Below, piece by piece: positions 27,416-36,506 of a stretch of DNA of 64,000 bases. This stretch comes from Ruegeria arenilitoris (GTDB lineage Bacteria; Pseudomonadota; Alphaproteobacteria; Rhodobacterales; Rhodobacteraceae). Every line of letters starts with the position of its first letter. Within the stretch, counting starts at the first letter, position 1. The stretch is taken from positions 289,546 through 353,545 of the forward strand of contig NZ_WPZQ01000006.1 in assembly GCF_013030265.1 (NCBI RefSeq), given 5' to 3'. Below the pieces are notes generated by a model, which did no database searches, had not been told where the DNA came from, and saw only the letters and a program-made list of their open reading frames with translations. A program made the translations under genes and the position numbers.

Positions 27416-27541
27416 ATGAAGGTCAAGAACTCGCTCCGCTCGCTCAAGAACCGGCACCGTGATTGCCGCATTGTGCGTCGCAAAGGCCGCGTCTACGTTA
27501 TCAACAAGACGCAGCGCAAGTTCAAAGCTCGCCAGGGCTAA
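27416..27541 (+). CDS. rpmJ: 50S ribosomal protein L36 (bL36), zinc-free form
   Basis: 41-aa ribosomal protein, [16 protein letters not shown] at the start and a basic [11 protein letters not shown] end. It has one cysteine only (RDCRIV), so it is the form that lacks the zinc ribbon of standard L36; such forms are usual in alphaproteobacteria. It lies 91 bp after tRNA-Val, outside the main ribosomal cluster, and has its own terminator. Confidence 0.95.
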   Translation: MKVKNSLRSLKNRHRDCRIVRRKGRVYVINKTQRKFKARQG

Positions 27542-27565
27542 GAACTGCACATATCGATTTAAAAG

Positions 27566-27592
27566 AACCGCGCCTTCGAGCGCGGTTTTTTT
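27566..27592 (+). terminator. rpmJ terminator
   Basis: Perfect 8-bp stem AACCGCGC/GCGCGGTT, 6-base loop, then a T-run. It starts 24 bp after the rpmJ stop. Confidence 0.93.
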
Positions 27593-27713
27593 CTGCGTGC
27601 TGACATGACAACTCCGCCCTGGCTGCACAAGCGTTTGCTTGTAACTGATGTTGGGCCGCACAAAGTCGCCAAAAGCCCTTTTTTAAACCGATCCGCATTG
27701 AGGAAACCTCTGG

Positions 27714-28493
27714 TTGAAGCACCTTGCTTTTTCGCTTTGTTTATTGCTCCCCACTGCCGGAGCAACTGATCCGCTTTTTCCCAACTCAGTCGTGTCCAAT
27801 GATATCGAGTTCATCTCATCTGAGGATGAAAGTGCATTCTATTGCCTTCATTACTTTGGCACTGACACCAGAGAGATGCCGGACAAACGCAAGGACGGGT
27901 TACTCGTTGACGATGTCCATATTTTCGAAGCCTGGTTTCTGGATGGAACCGCAATCCAGCTGTGGGTCCATCCGGACTTTCGCAACACTTTCGCGGCAAC
28001 CCTTGCTGCCCAGAAACTAACCGGGCCGCTTGGCCATCTACCCTGGTTCATGCGCGAAAGGCTTGACCATGTGGTTGTTCACAAAGGCGACGAAACCGCA
28101 TTTGCTGAAGATCGCGGGCGCTTTTTCGTAGTTTACGATGGGAATGTGGATAAGCGTATTTCAACCCATGATCTGGAAGAGACGGTCTTTCATGAGTCCG
28201 TGCACGCAACCATGGATGTCCCGATCGCACACAGCGCAGAGTGGCGAAAAGCACAGGCAGCGGACAAGGGTTTCGTGACGACGTATGGCGCTTCGTTTCC
28301 AGAACGCGAGGATTTGGCAGAAACCGCGCTTTTTGCTTTCGCGTATTTCCAGCATCCAGATCGCCTGCCCGACCAGTTGCGCAGCGATTTGGAGACACTG
28401 GCGCCAAATCGACTGGCCTTTCTTGAACAGTTCTTTGGACCGACTCAACCTATTCAAAGAAATCTTGATGGGCTGGAGGACTGCACTCACTAG
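27714..28493 (+). CDS. secreted HExxH metallopeptidase-like protein
   Basis: 259-aa protein of unknown family. A TTG start gives a short signal peptide (MKHLAFSLCLLLPTAGA). A zinc-peptidase motif is plain: HESVH inside EETVFHESVHATMD (about residues 155-168). A downstream glutamate in PEREDLAETALFAF could be the third ligand, as in gluzincins. Two more cysteines (FYCLHY and the C-terminal DCTH) may form a disulfide. It stands alone between rpmJ and an iron-binding protein gene. Substrate unknown. Confidence 0.7.
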   Translation: MKHLAFSLCLLLPTAGATDPLFPNSVVSNDIEFISSEDESAFYCLHYFGTDTREMPDKRKDGLLVDDVHIFEAWFLDGTAIQLWVHPDFRNTFAATLAAQKLTGPLGHLPWFMRERLDHVVVHKGDETAFAEDRGRFFVVYDGNVDKRISTHDLEETVFHESVHATMDVPIAHSAEWRKAQAADKGFVTTYGASFPEREDLAETALFAFAYFQHPDRLPDQLRSDLETLAPNRLAFLEQFFGPTQPIQRNLDGLEDCTH

Positions 28494-28658
28494 CCCTAAA
28501 GAGCTCCTGTCAGAGTCTGCACTATAGCACCTTTCGTCAGGTCGCGACGATTTGGCCATCCATTCTGACTGGTCTTTCTTGCTTTTTTGGCAGATTTGTA
28601 TAATTGAGCAAATTACTCGGGATACACCCCGTCACGAGTTACAATGTTGGGATATACC

Positions 28659-29675
28659 ATGCTGAAATCCACTACCTGTATTGCTGCCGCTCTGACGACA
28701 CTGATCGCCACATCGGCCATCGCCGATGGCGAGTTGAACCTCTATTCATCACGCCACTACGACACGGACGAGCGTCTGTATTCCGATTTTGAAGAAGCAA
28801 CAGGCATCCAGATCAACCGCATCGAAGGCAAGGCCGACGAGTTGATCGCGCGGATGGAAGCTGAGGGCGCGAACTCTCCAGCGGACGTAATGCTGACCGT
28901 AGACACTTCGCGCCTGGCACGGGCTAAAAATGCCGGCCTGCTGCAGGCGATCGACAGTGAGGTTCTGGAAGAACGTATTCCTGCCAACCTGCAGGATGCC
29001 GACGATGAATGGTTCGGCTTTTCACAGCGTGGCCGGATCATCTTTTACAACAAAGACAACGTGACCAACCCGCCCGCGACCTATGCTGATCTGGCTAAGC
29101 CCGAATACAAGGGCAAGATCTGCATCCGGTCCTCTGCCAACGTTTACAACCAGACTCTGCTGGCCTCGATCATTACCCACGAGGGTGCTGACGCGGCTAA
29201 AACATGGGCCGAAGCCATCGTCGACAACATGGCGCGCGAGCCGCAGGGCGGCGACACCGACCAGCTGCGCGGCCTTGTATCGGGTGAGTGCGATATCGCG
29301 GTATCGAACACCTATTATTTTGTCCGCTCGATCCGCAAAGACGTCAAAGGTCTGTCTTCGGAGCGTGAGAAGATCGGCTGGGTTTTCCCCAACCAGGACA
29401 GCTATGGCGCACATATGAACCTGTCAGGTGCTGGTGTTGCAGCCAATGCGCCGAATAAGGAAAACGCGATCCTGTTCCTCGAGTATCTGGCCAGTGATCA
29501 GGCGCAACAGTATTTTTCGGCTGGAAATGATGAATTTCCGGCGGTCGAAGGTGTAGAACTGGCGGAAACAGTGAAGACGCTGGGCGACTTCAAAGCGGAT
29601 GAGGTGAACCTGTCAGAGGTTGCCACGAACCTTCCCGAAGCGCAGAAGATCTTTAACGAGGTAGGCTGGAAGTAA
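28659..29675 (+). CDS. ferric-iron ABC transporter substrate-binding protein (FbpA/FutA type)
   Basis: 338-aa periplasmic binding protein with a signal peptide (MLKSTTCIAAALTTLIATSA). ELNLYSSRHYDTDERLY at the mature N-terminus supplies the first metal tyrosine. SNTYYFVRSIRKD holds the paired tyrosines that bind Fe3+ in this family. An ATG five codons upstream is possible. The permease and ATPase genes are not adjacent; a strong terminator follows at once. An orphan binding gene is common for such systems in marine alphaproteobacteria. Confidence 0.88.
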   Translation: MLKSTTCIAAALTTLIATSAIADGELNLYSSRHYDTDERLYSDFEEATGIQINRIEGKADELIARMEAEGANSPADVMLTVDTSRLARAKNAGLLQAIDSEVLEERIPANLQDADDEWFGFSQRGRIIFYNKDNVTNPPATYADLAKPEYKGKICIRSSANVYNQTLLASIITHEGADAAKTWAEAIVDNMAREPQGGDTDQLRGLVSGECDIAVSNTYYFVRSIRKDVKGLSSEREKIGWVFPNQDSYGAHMNLSGAGVAANAPNKENAILFLEYLASDQAQQYFSAGNDEFPAVEGVELAETVKTLGDFKADEVNLSEVATNLPEAQKIFNEVGWK

Positions 29676-29701
29676 TCCAGACACAAACCCGAGCAGTGGA
29701 A

Positions 29702-29728
29702 GGGTGCAGGTTCTCCTGCACCCTTTTT
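29702..29728 (+). terminator. terminator of the iron-binding protein gene
   Basis: Perfect 9-bp stem GGGTGCAGG/CCTGCACCC with loop TTCT and a following T-run. Confidence 0.95.
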
Positions 29729-29793
29729 CTATTGCCACACCATGTTTTTCAGATATTATTTTCATATCTGAAAATGATTCTCCAAAATGAACG

Positions 29794-30348
29794 ATGCTTG
29801 ATGACCTTTCAAATCGCCTCGCCAACCGTCTGAGCGAACTGCGTCAGAGCCGTGGCTGGTCTCTGGACCAACTGACCGAACACAGCGGTATCAGCCGCGC
29901 CACACTGTCCCGCATGGAGAAGGGTGACGTCAGCCCCACCGCCGAAAGCCTTGGCCGTTTATGTGCAGCCTACGGCCTGCCGATGTCCCGATTGCTCATG
30001 ATGGTCGAAGACAGCTTTGATCCCAAAGTTCCGTTTGAAAGGCAGATCGAATGGCGGGATCCTGAAACCGGCTTCACGCGTCGATCAGTTTCTCCACCCG
30101 CGGCGGGGCTAAGCGGCGAAGTGTTGGAGTGTCATCTGCCCCCCGAAACAACCATCTCATATGATGCGCCCCCCAAACCCGGGCAGGAACACCACCTTAT
30201 CGTACTGGACGGAGTGCTTACACTGACAGTCGATGGCACACCACATATGCTGAGTGGTGGCGACTGCCTGCGCTATCATCTGTCAGGCCCTACACGGTTC
30301 GAAACCAACGCTGGACGTGGCGCACGGTACATCCTGGTGCTGATATGA
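29794..30348 (+). CDS. XRE-family regulator with cupin sensor domain
   Basis: 184-aa regulator. The N-terminal helix-turn-helix covers residues 8-60 (LSELRQSRGWSLDQL, SGISRATLSRMEKGDVSPT). The C-terminal cupin shows the EHHLIVLDGVLTLTVDGTPH fold segment. This XRE-cupin form often controls amino-acid or polyamine metabolism. It overlaps the acetyltransferase gene by four bases, so the two form an operon and may act on a shared small molecule. Confidence 0.88.
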   Translation: MLDDLSNRLANRLSELRQSRGWSLDQLTEHSGISRATLSRMEKGDVSPTAESLGRLCAAYGLPMSRLLMMVEDSFDPKVPFERQIEWRDPETGFTRRSVSPPAAGLSGEVLECHLPPETTISYDAPPKPGQEHHLIVLDGVLTLTVDGTPHMLSGGDCLRYHLSGPTRFETNAGRGARYILVLI

Positions 30349-30863
30349 TTACACGACTGAATACTGACTACTTTGAAACGGCTCTGAATGATCTGAGCGA
30401 TATTTTGCATGCCTGTGTTCAGACCGGGGCAAGTATCGGTTTTATTCTGCCTTTCTCGAAGGAGGACGCCAGCAGGTATTGGCAAGAGCGGGTTCGCCCC
30501 GATCTGACATCCTGCACGCTTGATCTGTTTGCAATCTATGATGAGGGGCGCGTCATGGGCACCGTGCAACTCATCCCGGCAAGCATGCCGAACCAGCCAC
30601 ATCGCGCAGACGTGGCAAAGTTGCTTGTCCACCCCGAGGCGCGCCGTCGAGGCTACGGTCGGGCACTGATGAATGTACTTGAAGAACGCGCAAAAGAGCT
30701 TGGGCGGTCTATGCTTGTGCTGGATACGCGTAGCTCCGATCCATCGCGCATCTTGTATCAGAGCCTTGGCTTTCAGATCGCAGGTGAGATTCCGAACTAC
30801 TGCCGCAACCCATTTGAAGACAGGCTAGAGCCAACAACTTATATGTACAAACATCTGAACTAG
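30345..30863 (+). CDS. GNAT-family N-acetyltransferase
   Basis: 172-aa GCN5-related acetyltransferase. Acetyl-CoA binding motif A is LLVHPEARRRGYGRALM with the R/Q-x-x-G-x-G/A core. The later motif B ILYQSLGFQIAGEIPNY is also present. Start codon ATG overlaps the stop of the XRE-cupin gene. The acceptor substrate is unknown. Confidence 0.88.
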   Translation: MITRLNTDYFETALNDLSDILHACVQTGASIGFILPFSKEDASRYWQERVRPDLTSCTLDLFAIYDEGRVMGTVQLIPASMPNQPHRADVAKLLVHPEARRRGYGRALMNVLEERAKELGRSMLVLDTRSSDPSRILYQSLGFQIAGEIPNYCRNPFEDRLEPTTYMYKHLN

Positions 30864-30926
30864 CCCGGTCGGAGGTGTGCTCAAAAACACTTGCCTCCGT
30901 CAGAGATTTTCACTCAAATCTTCCGT

Positions 30927-31241
30927 ATGAGTAATTCCGGATCCCGACCCGATACAGCAGCAGAGGTCAAACAAAGGCGTGAAGCGGACAGTATGGTGCT
31001 GGCCGTGGTGCGCACTGAGCTGGCCAACAGACGCACCTTTCTGGCCTATGTAAAAACTGCGCTGGGTCTTGCGATCGCGGGTTTTGGCCTGATGCATTTT
31101 TTTGACGCGCAATCGATGCAGGGAAACCTTGGACTGATTGCCATTCCAATCTCAGGCTTGATCCTGATCATCGGAGGTTGGGACTATGTGCGCACCAAGC
31201 GCCTCATAGAGGCTGAAAAGCGCGATTCCGGCGTTGGATAA
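30927..31241 (+). CDS. DUF202 membrane protein
   Basis: 104-aa inner-membrane protein of the DUF202 family, with the signature RTELANRRTFLAYVKTALGL entering the first of two hydrophobic segments (about 45-62 and 73-90). Function of the family is unclear. The ATG at 30927 is chosen; an earlier TTG is less likely. It follows the acetyltransferase by 63 bp. Confidence 0.8.
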   Translation: MSNSGSRPDTAAEVKQRREADSMVLAVVRTELANRRTFLAYVKTALGLAIAGFGLMHFFDAQSMQGNLGLIAIPISGLILIIGGWDYVRTKRLIEAEKRDSGVG

Positions 31242-31282
31242 GAGGGCTGCACTAGTATGCGCTGCTCGCAAATTATCCTGTT

Positions 31283-31340
31283 TGAACGTTCAGATTTGAT
31301 GATGACCACTTACGTGGAATGACGACTTGTACCCACAAGT
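31283..31340. promoter_or_regulatory. palindromic sites upstream of hmuS
   Basis: Two perfect inverted repeats, TGAACGTTCA (31283-31292) and ACTTGT-ACCC-ACAAGT (31325-31340), lie in the 219-bp leader of the haem operon. Either may be an operator for an iron- or haem-responsive regulator; I cannot match them to a known box. Confidence 0.35.
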
Positions 31341-31460
31341 TAAACTTACTAAAACAGTCAACATAATTTTGGTCGTGCATGCGACCCTTGCCAGCGGGCC
31401 ACTGATCTCCCAGTCGCCAAGCCAGCGCCTCCAGAAAACCACTCAGAGATGGGAAAGCCC

Positions 31461-32519
31461 ATGACGGAACAGGCGCTTATGGCACCCGAACAAATTCGTG
31501 CTGCGCATGCAGATAACCCGGGTCGACGTGACCGCGATCTTGCCGAGTCTCTTGGAATCGCCGAAGCGCAGCTGGTCGCCGCCTTCGTTGGGCAGAACGT
31601 CACAAGAGTTATGGCCAGCCTTGATGATATCTTTTCTCGCCTGAACGGGCTGGGTGAGGTGATGGCTTTGACCCGAAATCCGCATTGCGTGATTGAGAAG
31701 GTGGGCCAGTACGACAACTATCACTCCGGTGCCCATGCTTCGATGGTGCTGACCGAAGATATCGATCTGCGCATGTTCCCCAGCCATTGGGTTCACGCCT
31801 TCGCGGTTGAGCGCGCAACCGACAAGGGGACACAAAGATCGCTTCAGATCTTTGATGCTGCTGGTGACGCGGTGCACAAAATTTATCTGCGCGACGGCTC
31901 GAACCTAGATCATTGGCATACCCTGGTTTCAGAACTGAAATCCGAAGATCAGTCGCAGGTGCTGGACGTGTCGCAACGCCAGCCGACCGAAGCACCCAAG
32001 GCCAATACGGACAAGGTTGATGCGCTGCGAACTGAATGGGCAAAGATGACCGACACCCATCAGTTTCTGCGGCTGACTTCAAAACTGAAGATGAACAGGC
32101 TGGGCGCTTACCGCATCGCCGGGGAACCTTTGGCCCGCGCTCTGGAGCCAGGCAGCGTCACGACCATGTTCGAGCAGGTCCGGGATCAGGCCCTGGAAGT
32201 CATGGTCTTCGTTGGCAATCGCGGGTGCATCGAGATTCATGGCGGGCCAATACATACCCTGAAGCAGATGGGGCCATGGTTCAACGTGCTCGATCCACGG
32301 TTCAACCTCCATCTAAGATCTGATCGCATCGCCGAGGTCTGGGCTGTTACCAAGCCCACCCAACGCGGCCCGGCCGTATCTGTCGAAGCATTCGACTCTG
32401 AAGGTGGTCTGATCCTGCAGGTATTTGGCCGACGTTCCGGAGAAAACGACCATCGCCCCGCCTGGGACGAACTTGTCGCCGAATTGCAATCACTGGCAGT
32501 AGCGGAGCCCGTACAATGA
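31461..32519 (+). CDS. hmuS: haem-degrading/haem-trafficking factor HmuS
   Basis: 352-aa cytoplasmic HemS/HmuS protein with the usual internal duplication: LTRNPHCVIEKVGQYDNY in the first half and VFVGNRGCIEIHGGPIHTL in the second. It takes haem delivered by the HmuTUV transporter and releases iron. ATG 31461 is preferred to 31449 on ribosome site and length. It overlaps hmuT by four bases. Confidence 0.93.
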   Translation: MTEQALMAPEQIRAAHADNPGRRDRDLAESLGIAEAQLVAAFVGQNVTRVMASLDDIFSRLNGLGEVMALTRNPHCVIEKVGQYDNYHSGAHASMVLTEDIDLRMFPSHWVHAFAVERATDKGTQRSLQIFDAAGDAVHKIYLRDGSNLDHWHTLVSELKSEDQSQVLDVSQRQPTEAPKANTDKVDALRTEWAKMTDTHQFLRLTSKLKMNRLGAYRIAGEPLARALEPGSVTTMFEQVRDQALEVMVFVGNRGCIEIHGGPIHTLKQMGPWFNVLDPRFNLHLRSDRIAEVWAVTKPTQRGPAVSVEAFDSEGGLILQVFGRRSGENDHRPAWDELVAELQSLAVAEPVQ

Positions 32520-33394
32520 GTACGACGAGCAGATTCCTGAGACGTACAGCCCTTTTCATCGGTCTCACCTTCGGTGCACATCAGGCGATGGCCGAGGAAG
32601 CCGAAGCCAACAAGATCGTTTCGATTGGCGGCTCGGTCACCGAAATCATCTATGCACTGGGCCAACAAGACAGGCTGGTCGGAAGGGACCGGACCTCTAG
32701 TTATCCGCAGGAAGCGTCGGAGTTGCCCGATGTCGGCTACATGCGCGCACTGACACCCGAAGGCGTTCTGTCTGTAGCACCCGACATGATCGTCTCCGTG
32801 GAAGGATCAGGACCACCCGAGGCAATTGCGGTTCTCAGGGAGGCCGGTGTCGAATACGTCGAAGTGCCACATGAATTCAGCAGCGACGGTGTCGTCGAGA
32901 AGATTCGCGCAGTCGGCGCGGCGCTGGGCGAAGAAAAGGCGGCGAACGCTCTGGCTGAACAGGTTGGTGCCGAAATAGATGCGGCCCACTCTGCCGCCAT
33001 CGAAGCAACAGGCTCTGACCGGGCACGGGTCCTGTTCATCTTGTCCATTCAGGATGGCCGGATCATGGTCGGCGGATCAGGCACTCAGGCCGACAGCATC
33101 ATCTCACTCGCCGGCGGCGTAAATGCGGCCGCCAGTTTTTCGGGATACAAACCCATTTCGCCCGAAGCGATGGCAACCGCAGCTCCGGATGTAATCCTGA
33201 TGATGGATCGCAGAGGCGGTCACGCGACACCGGATGAAGAGCTTTTTCAGATACCATCAATTGCGCTTACACCAGCTGGTCGGAACAAGAGACTGATACG
33301 GATGCAGGGTCTTTACCTATTGGGGTTCGGACCACGGACGGCAAACGCGATCAGCGACCTTTCTAAAGCGCTTCAAAACAAGCAGGGCCTATGA
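32516..33394 (+). CDS. hmuT: haem ABC transporter periplasmic binding protein HmuT
   Basis: 292-aa binding protein with signal peptide (cleavage near QAMA|EEAEA). The typical beginning NKIVSIGGSVTEIIYALGQ is followed by the RTSSYPQEASELPDVGYMRAL segment, whose tyrosine in VGYMRAL is the usual haem ligand of HmuT. It is coupled by four-base overlaps to hmuS upstream and hmuU downstream. Confidence 0.93.
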   Translation: MSTTSRFLRRTALFIGLTFGAHQAMAEEAEANKIVSIGGSVTEIIYALGQQDRLVGRDRTSSYPQEASELPDVGYMRALTPEGVLSVAPDMIVSVEGSGPPEAIAVLREAGVEYVEVPHEFSSDGVVEKIRAVGAALGEEKAANALAEQVGAEIDAAHSAAIEATGSDRARVLFILSIQDGRIMVGGSGTQADSIISLAGGVNAAASFSGYKPISPEAMATAAPDVILMMDRRGGHATPDEELFQIPSIALTPAGRNKRLIRMQGLYLLGFGPRTANAISDLSKALQNKQGL

Positions 33395-34467
33395 GCATTG
33401 CACTTGAGCATGATGAACTGATCAAACCACCAAAGGACCGTCGCGCAACCGCACGACGCGTAACGTTTGCGTTGTTTTTGCTGCTGTGTCTGGTCAGTGC
33501 CATCAGCCTTTCGATCGGAGCATCCGAAGCTTCGCTCCGCGCGACCATCTCTGACCTGATTTCAGGCCGTGAAGTTTCCGACCTGAACCGGATCGTGTTG
33601 TGGGATATCAGACTGCCCAGATTGGCGATGGGCATGCTGGTCGGAGCCGCGCTGGCGGTGTCAGGCGTGGTCATGCAAGGCCTGTTCCGCAACCCGCTGG
33701 CCGACCCGGGAATTGTCGGTGTCAGCGCCGGAGCGGGGCTTGGTGCGATCTCAGCGATCATCCTGGGAAGCTATCTGCCCGCCGCCATATTGAGCGTGGT
33801 TGGCAATGGTCTTGTGGCCGTTGCCGCGTTCCTTGGTGGATGGGCATCGGTCCTTATCCTCTATCGCGTTTCGACCCGGCGCGGGCAGACTTCGGTCGCG
33901 ACGATGTTGCTGGCCGGTATCGCCCTGGGAGCATTGTCGGGCGCGGTATCGGGTGTTTTGGTCTATATGGCCGATGATCAGCAACTGCGTGATCTGACCT
34001 TTTGGGGCATGGGCTCACTTGCCGGTGCTACATGGATCAAAGTGGTGACCGTGGCGCCAATCATTCTGATAGCGGTGGTCAGCACCCAGTTTCTTGCGCG
34101 TGCTCTGAACGGAATGGCGATGGGCGAAGCTGTCGCACATCACATCGGTATACCAGTGCAGCGCAGCAAGAACCTGGCGATCCTGGCTGTAGCAGCTGCA
34201 ACCGGAGCCGCCGTCGCAGTTTCGGGTGGCATTGGGTTTATCGGGATCGTCGTGCCGCACCTTCTGCGGCTGGGAACAGGTCCTGATCACCACAGATTGC
34301 TGATGAATTCAGCGCTGCTGGGCGCCAGCCTGCTGCTTTGCGCGGACATGATCAGCCGCGTCATCGTTGCACCGGCTGAACTGCCTATTGGTATCGTCAC
34401 TGCAATACTCGGAACACCTGTGTTCCTGTGGATTCTACTGCGGCGCCACGGAACGATGGGGATGTAG
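33391..34467 (+). CDS. hmuU: haem ABC transporter permease HmuU
   Basis: 358-aa FecCD-type permease with about ten transmembrane helices. Family landmarks are RLPRLAMGMLVGAALAVSG, VMQGLFRNPLADPGIVGVS and SGGIGFIGIVVPHLLRL, the last being the ATPase-coupling region. It forms the membrane channel with HmuV. Four-base overlap with hmuT. Confidence 0.95.
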   Translation: MSIALEHDELIKPPKDRRATARRVTFALFLLLCLVSAISLSIGASEASLRATISDLISGREVSDLNRIVLWDIRLPRLAMGMLVGAALAVSGVVMQGLFRNPLADPGIVGVSAGAGLGAISAIILGSYLPAAILSVVGNGLVAVAAFLGGWASVLILYRVSTRRGQTSVATMLLAGIALGALSGAVSGVLVYMADDQQLRDLTFWGMGSLAGATWIKVVTVAPIILIAVVSTQFLARALNGMAMGEAVAHHIGIPVQRSKNLAILAVAAATGAAVAVSGGIGFIGIVVPHLLRLGTGPDHHRLLMNSALLGASLLLCADMISRVIVAPAELPIGIVTAILGTPVFLWILLRRHGTMGM

Positions 34468-34469
34468 AA

Positions 34470-35252
34470 ATGGAAGCGACAAACATCCGCGTGGTACTCG
34501 GCAGAAAAGAAATTCTGCATGGCATCGATTTCAAGGCAGAACCGGGAAAGGTTACGGCGATTATTGGTCCCAACGGATCAGGTAAGTCCACTCTGCTAAA
34601 GACGCTGTCGGGCGAAATCACGGGCGCGGGAACGATAACGCTCAACGGGTCTGACATCTCATCGCTGCAGCCTTGGGAACTATCCCCGATGCGGGGTGTC
34701 CTTCCACAAGCCTCATCCGTTGCCTTTCCCTTCACCGTGCTCGAGATCGTTCGGCTTGGACTTGCGCGCGGGTTGGCCGGTGCGGATGAACACTTGCCGA
34801 TTCAAGCGCTGAAGCATGTCGATCTAGCCGGGTTTGAAAACCGGTCCTATCAGGAGCTGTCAGGGGGCGAGCAGCAGCGTGTGCAACTGGCCCGCGTTCT
34901 CACGCAGGTTTGGGAAACTCCGGATAGTTCCGAGACCAAGTGGCTGCTGCTGGATGAACCCGTCGCCAGCCTGGACATCGCCCATCAGTTCACGGTCCTC
35001 GATATCGCCCGAGATTTTGCATCACGAGGCGGCGGTGTGGTGGTGGTCATGCATGACCTCAATCTGACCGCACTGTTCGCGGACACCATCTATGTGCTTT
35101 CGCAAGGCCGCGTTTGGGGATCGGGTGCGCCATCGGAGGTTTTGAACGACGACATGATGCGGGATGTTTACGGCATCAATTTGCAGATGAACAAAACACC
35201 CCCGACTCAGGTGCCCTTCGTACTGCCACAGGCCATGTACCAGAACACCTGA
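34470..35252 (+). CDS. hmuV: haem ABC transporter ATP-binding protein HmuV
   Basis: 260-aa ABC ATPase. Walker A GPNGSGKSTLLK, signature LSGGEQQRVQLAR, Walker B WLLLDEPVASLD, and the switch histidine in VVMHDLN are all present. The ATG two bases after hmuU is used. It ends the haem operon. No TonB-dependent haem receptor gene is present in the neighbourhood. Confidence 0.95.
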   Translation: MEATNIRVVLGRKEILHGIDFKAEPGKVTAIIGPNGSGKSTLLKTLSGEITGAGTITLNGSDISSLQPWELSPMRGVLPQASSVAFPFTVLEIVRLGLARGLAGADEHLPIQALKHVDLAGFENRSYQELSGGEQQRVQLARVLTQVWETPDSSETKWLLLDEPVASLDIAHQFTVLDIARDFASRGGGVVVVMHDLNLTALFADTIYVLSQGRVWGSGAPSEVLNDDMMRDVYGINLQMNKTPPTQVPFVLPQAMYQNT

Positions 35253-35454
35253 CAGACCTAGTTTGATCGCGATCACCTGCATTCAGGACCGCGACCCTAC
35301 ACGTCCTGATATCAAAATCCGGTTTATCGCGGATAGCAGCCAAAACTGCCCCCACGGCTCAACGCAAAGTGCATTGCATTCTGCGCGGTTTGCTCCTATG
35401 CGTCCCGGCCACCGGTCGCAGCCTACCCGGGTATCAAAACAAGGACTGAAAATC

Positions 35455-36153
35455 ATGAAGACTACATTGGTCTGCTCCGGCGGACTCGATTCCGTTTCGC
35501 TTGCTCACGTTCTGGCGAATGACGGACAATTGTCGCGTCTTGTGTCATTTGACTATGGCCAGCGGCACAACAAAGAACTGGCCTTTGCCGCCGCCTGTTC
35601 CGAGCGTCTGAACGTACCCCATCACGTGATTGATCTGCGATCAGTCGGGGCATCGCTAACTGGTTCTGCGCTGACGGATGACCTGGACGTACCAGATGGC
35701 CATTACGCCGAAGACACGATGAAAGTCACAGTGGTGCCGAACCGCAATGCGATCATGCTGACCATCGCATATGGTGTCGCCACTGCAGCGGGTGACGACG
35801 CCGTTGCAGCTGCGGTGCATGGCGGGGATCACTTCATCTATCCCGATTGCCGTCCTGCATTCACGGATGCGTTCGATGCGATGCAACGCGCGGCTCTTGA
35901 TGGCTACGCAGATGTCTCACTGTACGTCCCCTTCGTGCATCGTTCCAAGGCTGACATCGTTGCCGAAGGTGCACGGGTTAACACACCATTTGATCAGACG
36001 TGGTCCTGCTACAAGGGCGGAGAAAGCCACTGTGGTCGTTGCGGCACCTGTGTGGAGCGGCGCGAAGCATTCGATCTTGCCGGTGTAGCTGACCCGACCC
36101 TTTATGAAGACCCCGACTTCTGGCGCGCGGCGATTGCAGGAAAGCAAGACTGA
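35455..36153 (+). CDS. queC: 7-cyano-7-deazaguanine synthase QueC
   Basis: 232-aa enzyme that makes preQ0 from 7-carboxy-7-deazaguanine with ATP and ammonia. The PP-loop CSGGLDSVSLAHVL is at the N-terminus, and zinc cysteines are in WSCYKGGESHCGRCGTC. ATG 35455 is chosen on homology; the frame is open upstream but without family match. The 202-bp region before it shows no certain riboswitch. First gene of queC-queD-queE-queF. Confidence 0.95.
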   Translation: MKTTLVCSGGLDSVSLAHVLANDGQLSRLVSFDYGQRHNKELAFAAACSERLNVPHHVIDLRSVGASLTGSALTDDLDVPDGHYAEDTMKVTVVPNRNAIMLTIAYGVATAAGDDAVAAAVHGGDHFIYPDCRPAFTDAFDAMQRAALDGYADVSLYVPFVHRSKADIVAEGARVNTPFDQTWSCYKGGESHCGRCGTCVERREAFDLAGVADPTLYEDPDFWRAAIAGKQD

Positions 36154-36506
36154 TGTTCCGGATCACCAAAGAGTTTCACTTCTCTGCCTCACATCAGCTG
36201 GGCCACCTGCCCGAAACGCATCAATGCGCGCGGCTGCATGGGCATAACTATATCGTGGTGGTCGAACTGGCCGCAGCCGAATTGAATCGGGACGGTTTTG
36301 TTCGGGACTATCAGGAACTGAAGCCACTCAAGACCTATATCGATGACAGCTTTGATCACCGACATCTGAACGATGTGATGAACGAAATCTCAACCGCCGA
36401 GAACCTGGCGCGTCACTTCTATGAATGGTGTTCAGCTCGTTGGCCAGAAACGGCGGCCGTCAAGGTATCTGAAACACCTAAGACCTGGGCGGAGTATCGG
36501 CCATGA
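36153..36506 (+). CDS. queD: 6-carboxy-5,6,7,8-tetrahydropterin synthase QueD
   Basis: 117-aa tunnelling-fold enzyme of queuosine synthesis. Zinc-binding histidines are in FSASHQL and HGHNY, the catalytic cysteine in HQCARLHG, and the DHRHLND segment is present. Its start shares one base with the queC stop, and it overlaps queE by four bases. Confidence 0.95.
   Translation: MFRITKEFHFSASHQLGHLPETHQCARLHGHNYIVVVELAAAELNRDGFVRDYQELKPLKTYIDDSFDHRHLNDVMNEISTAENLARHFYEWCSARWPETAAVKVSETPKTWAEYRP

Noticed and set aside
35253..35454. Possible preQ1 riboswitch upstream of queC
   Set aside because: A CCCGG/CCGGG pair and an A-rich tail are present, but the conserved loop bases of preQ1-I are missing and no preQ1-II pattern was found.
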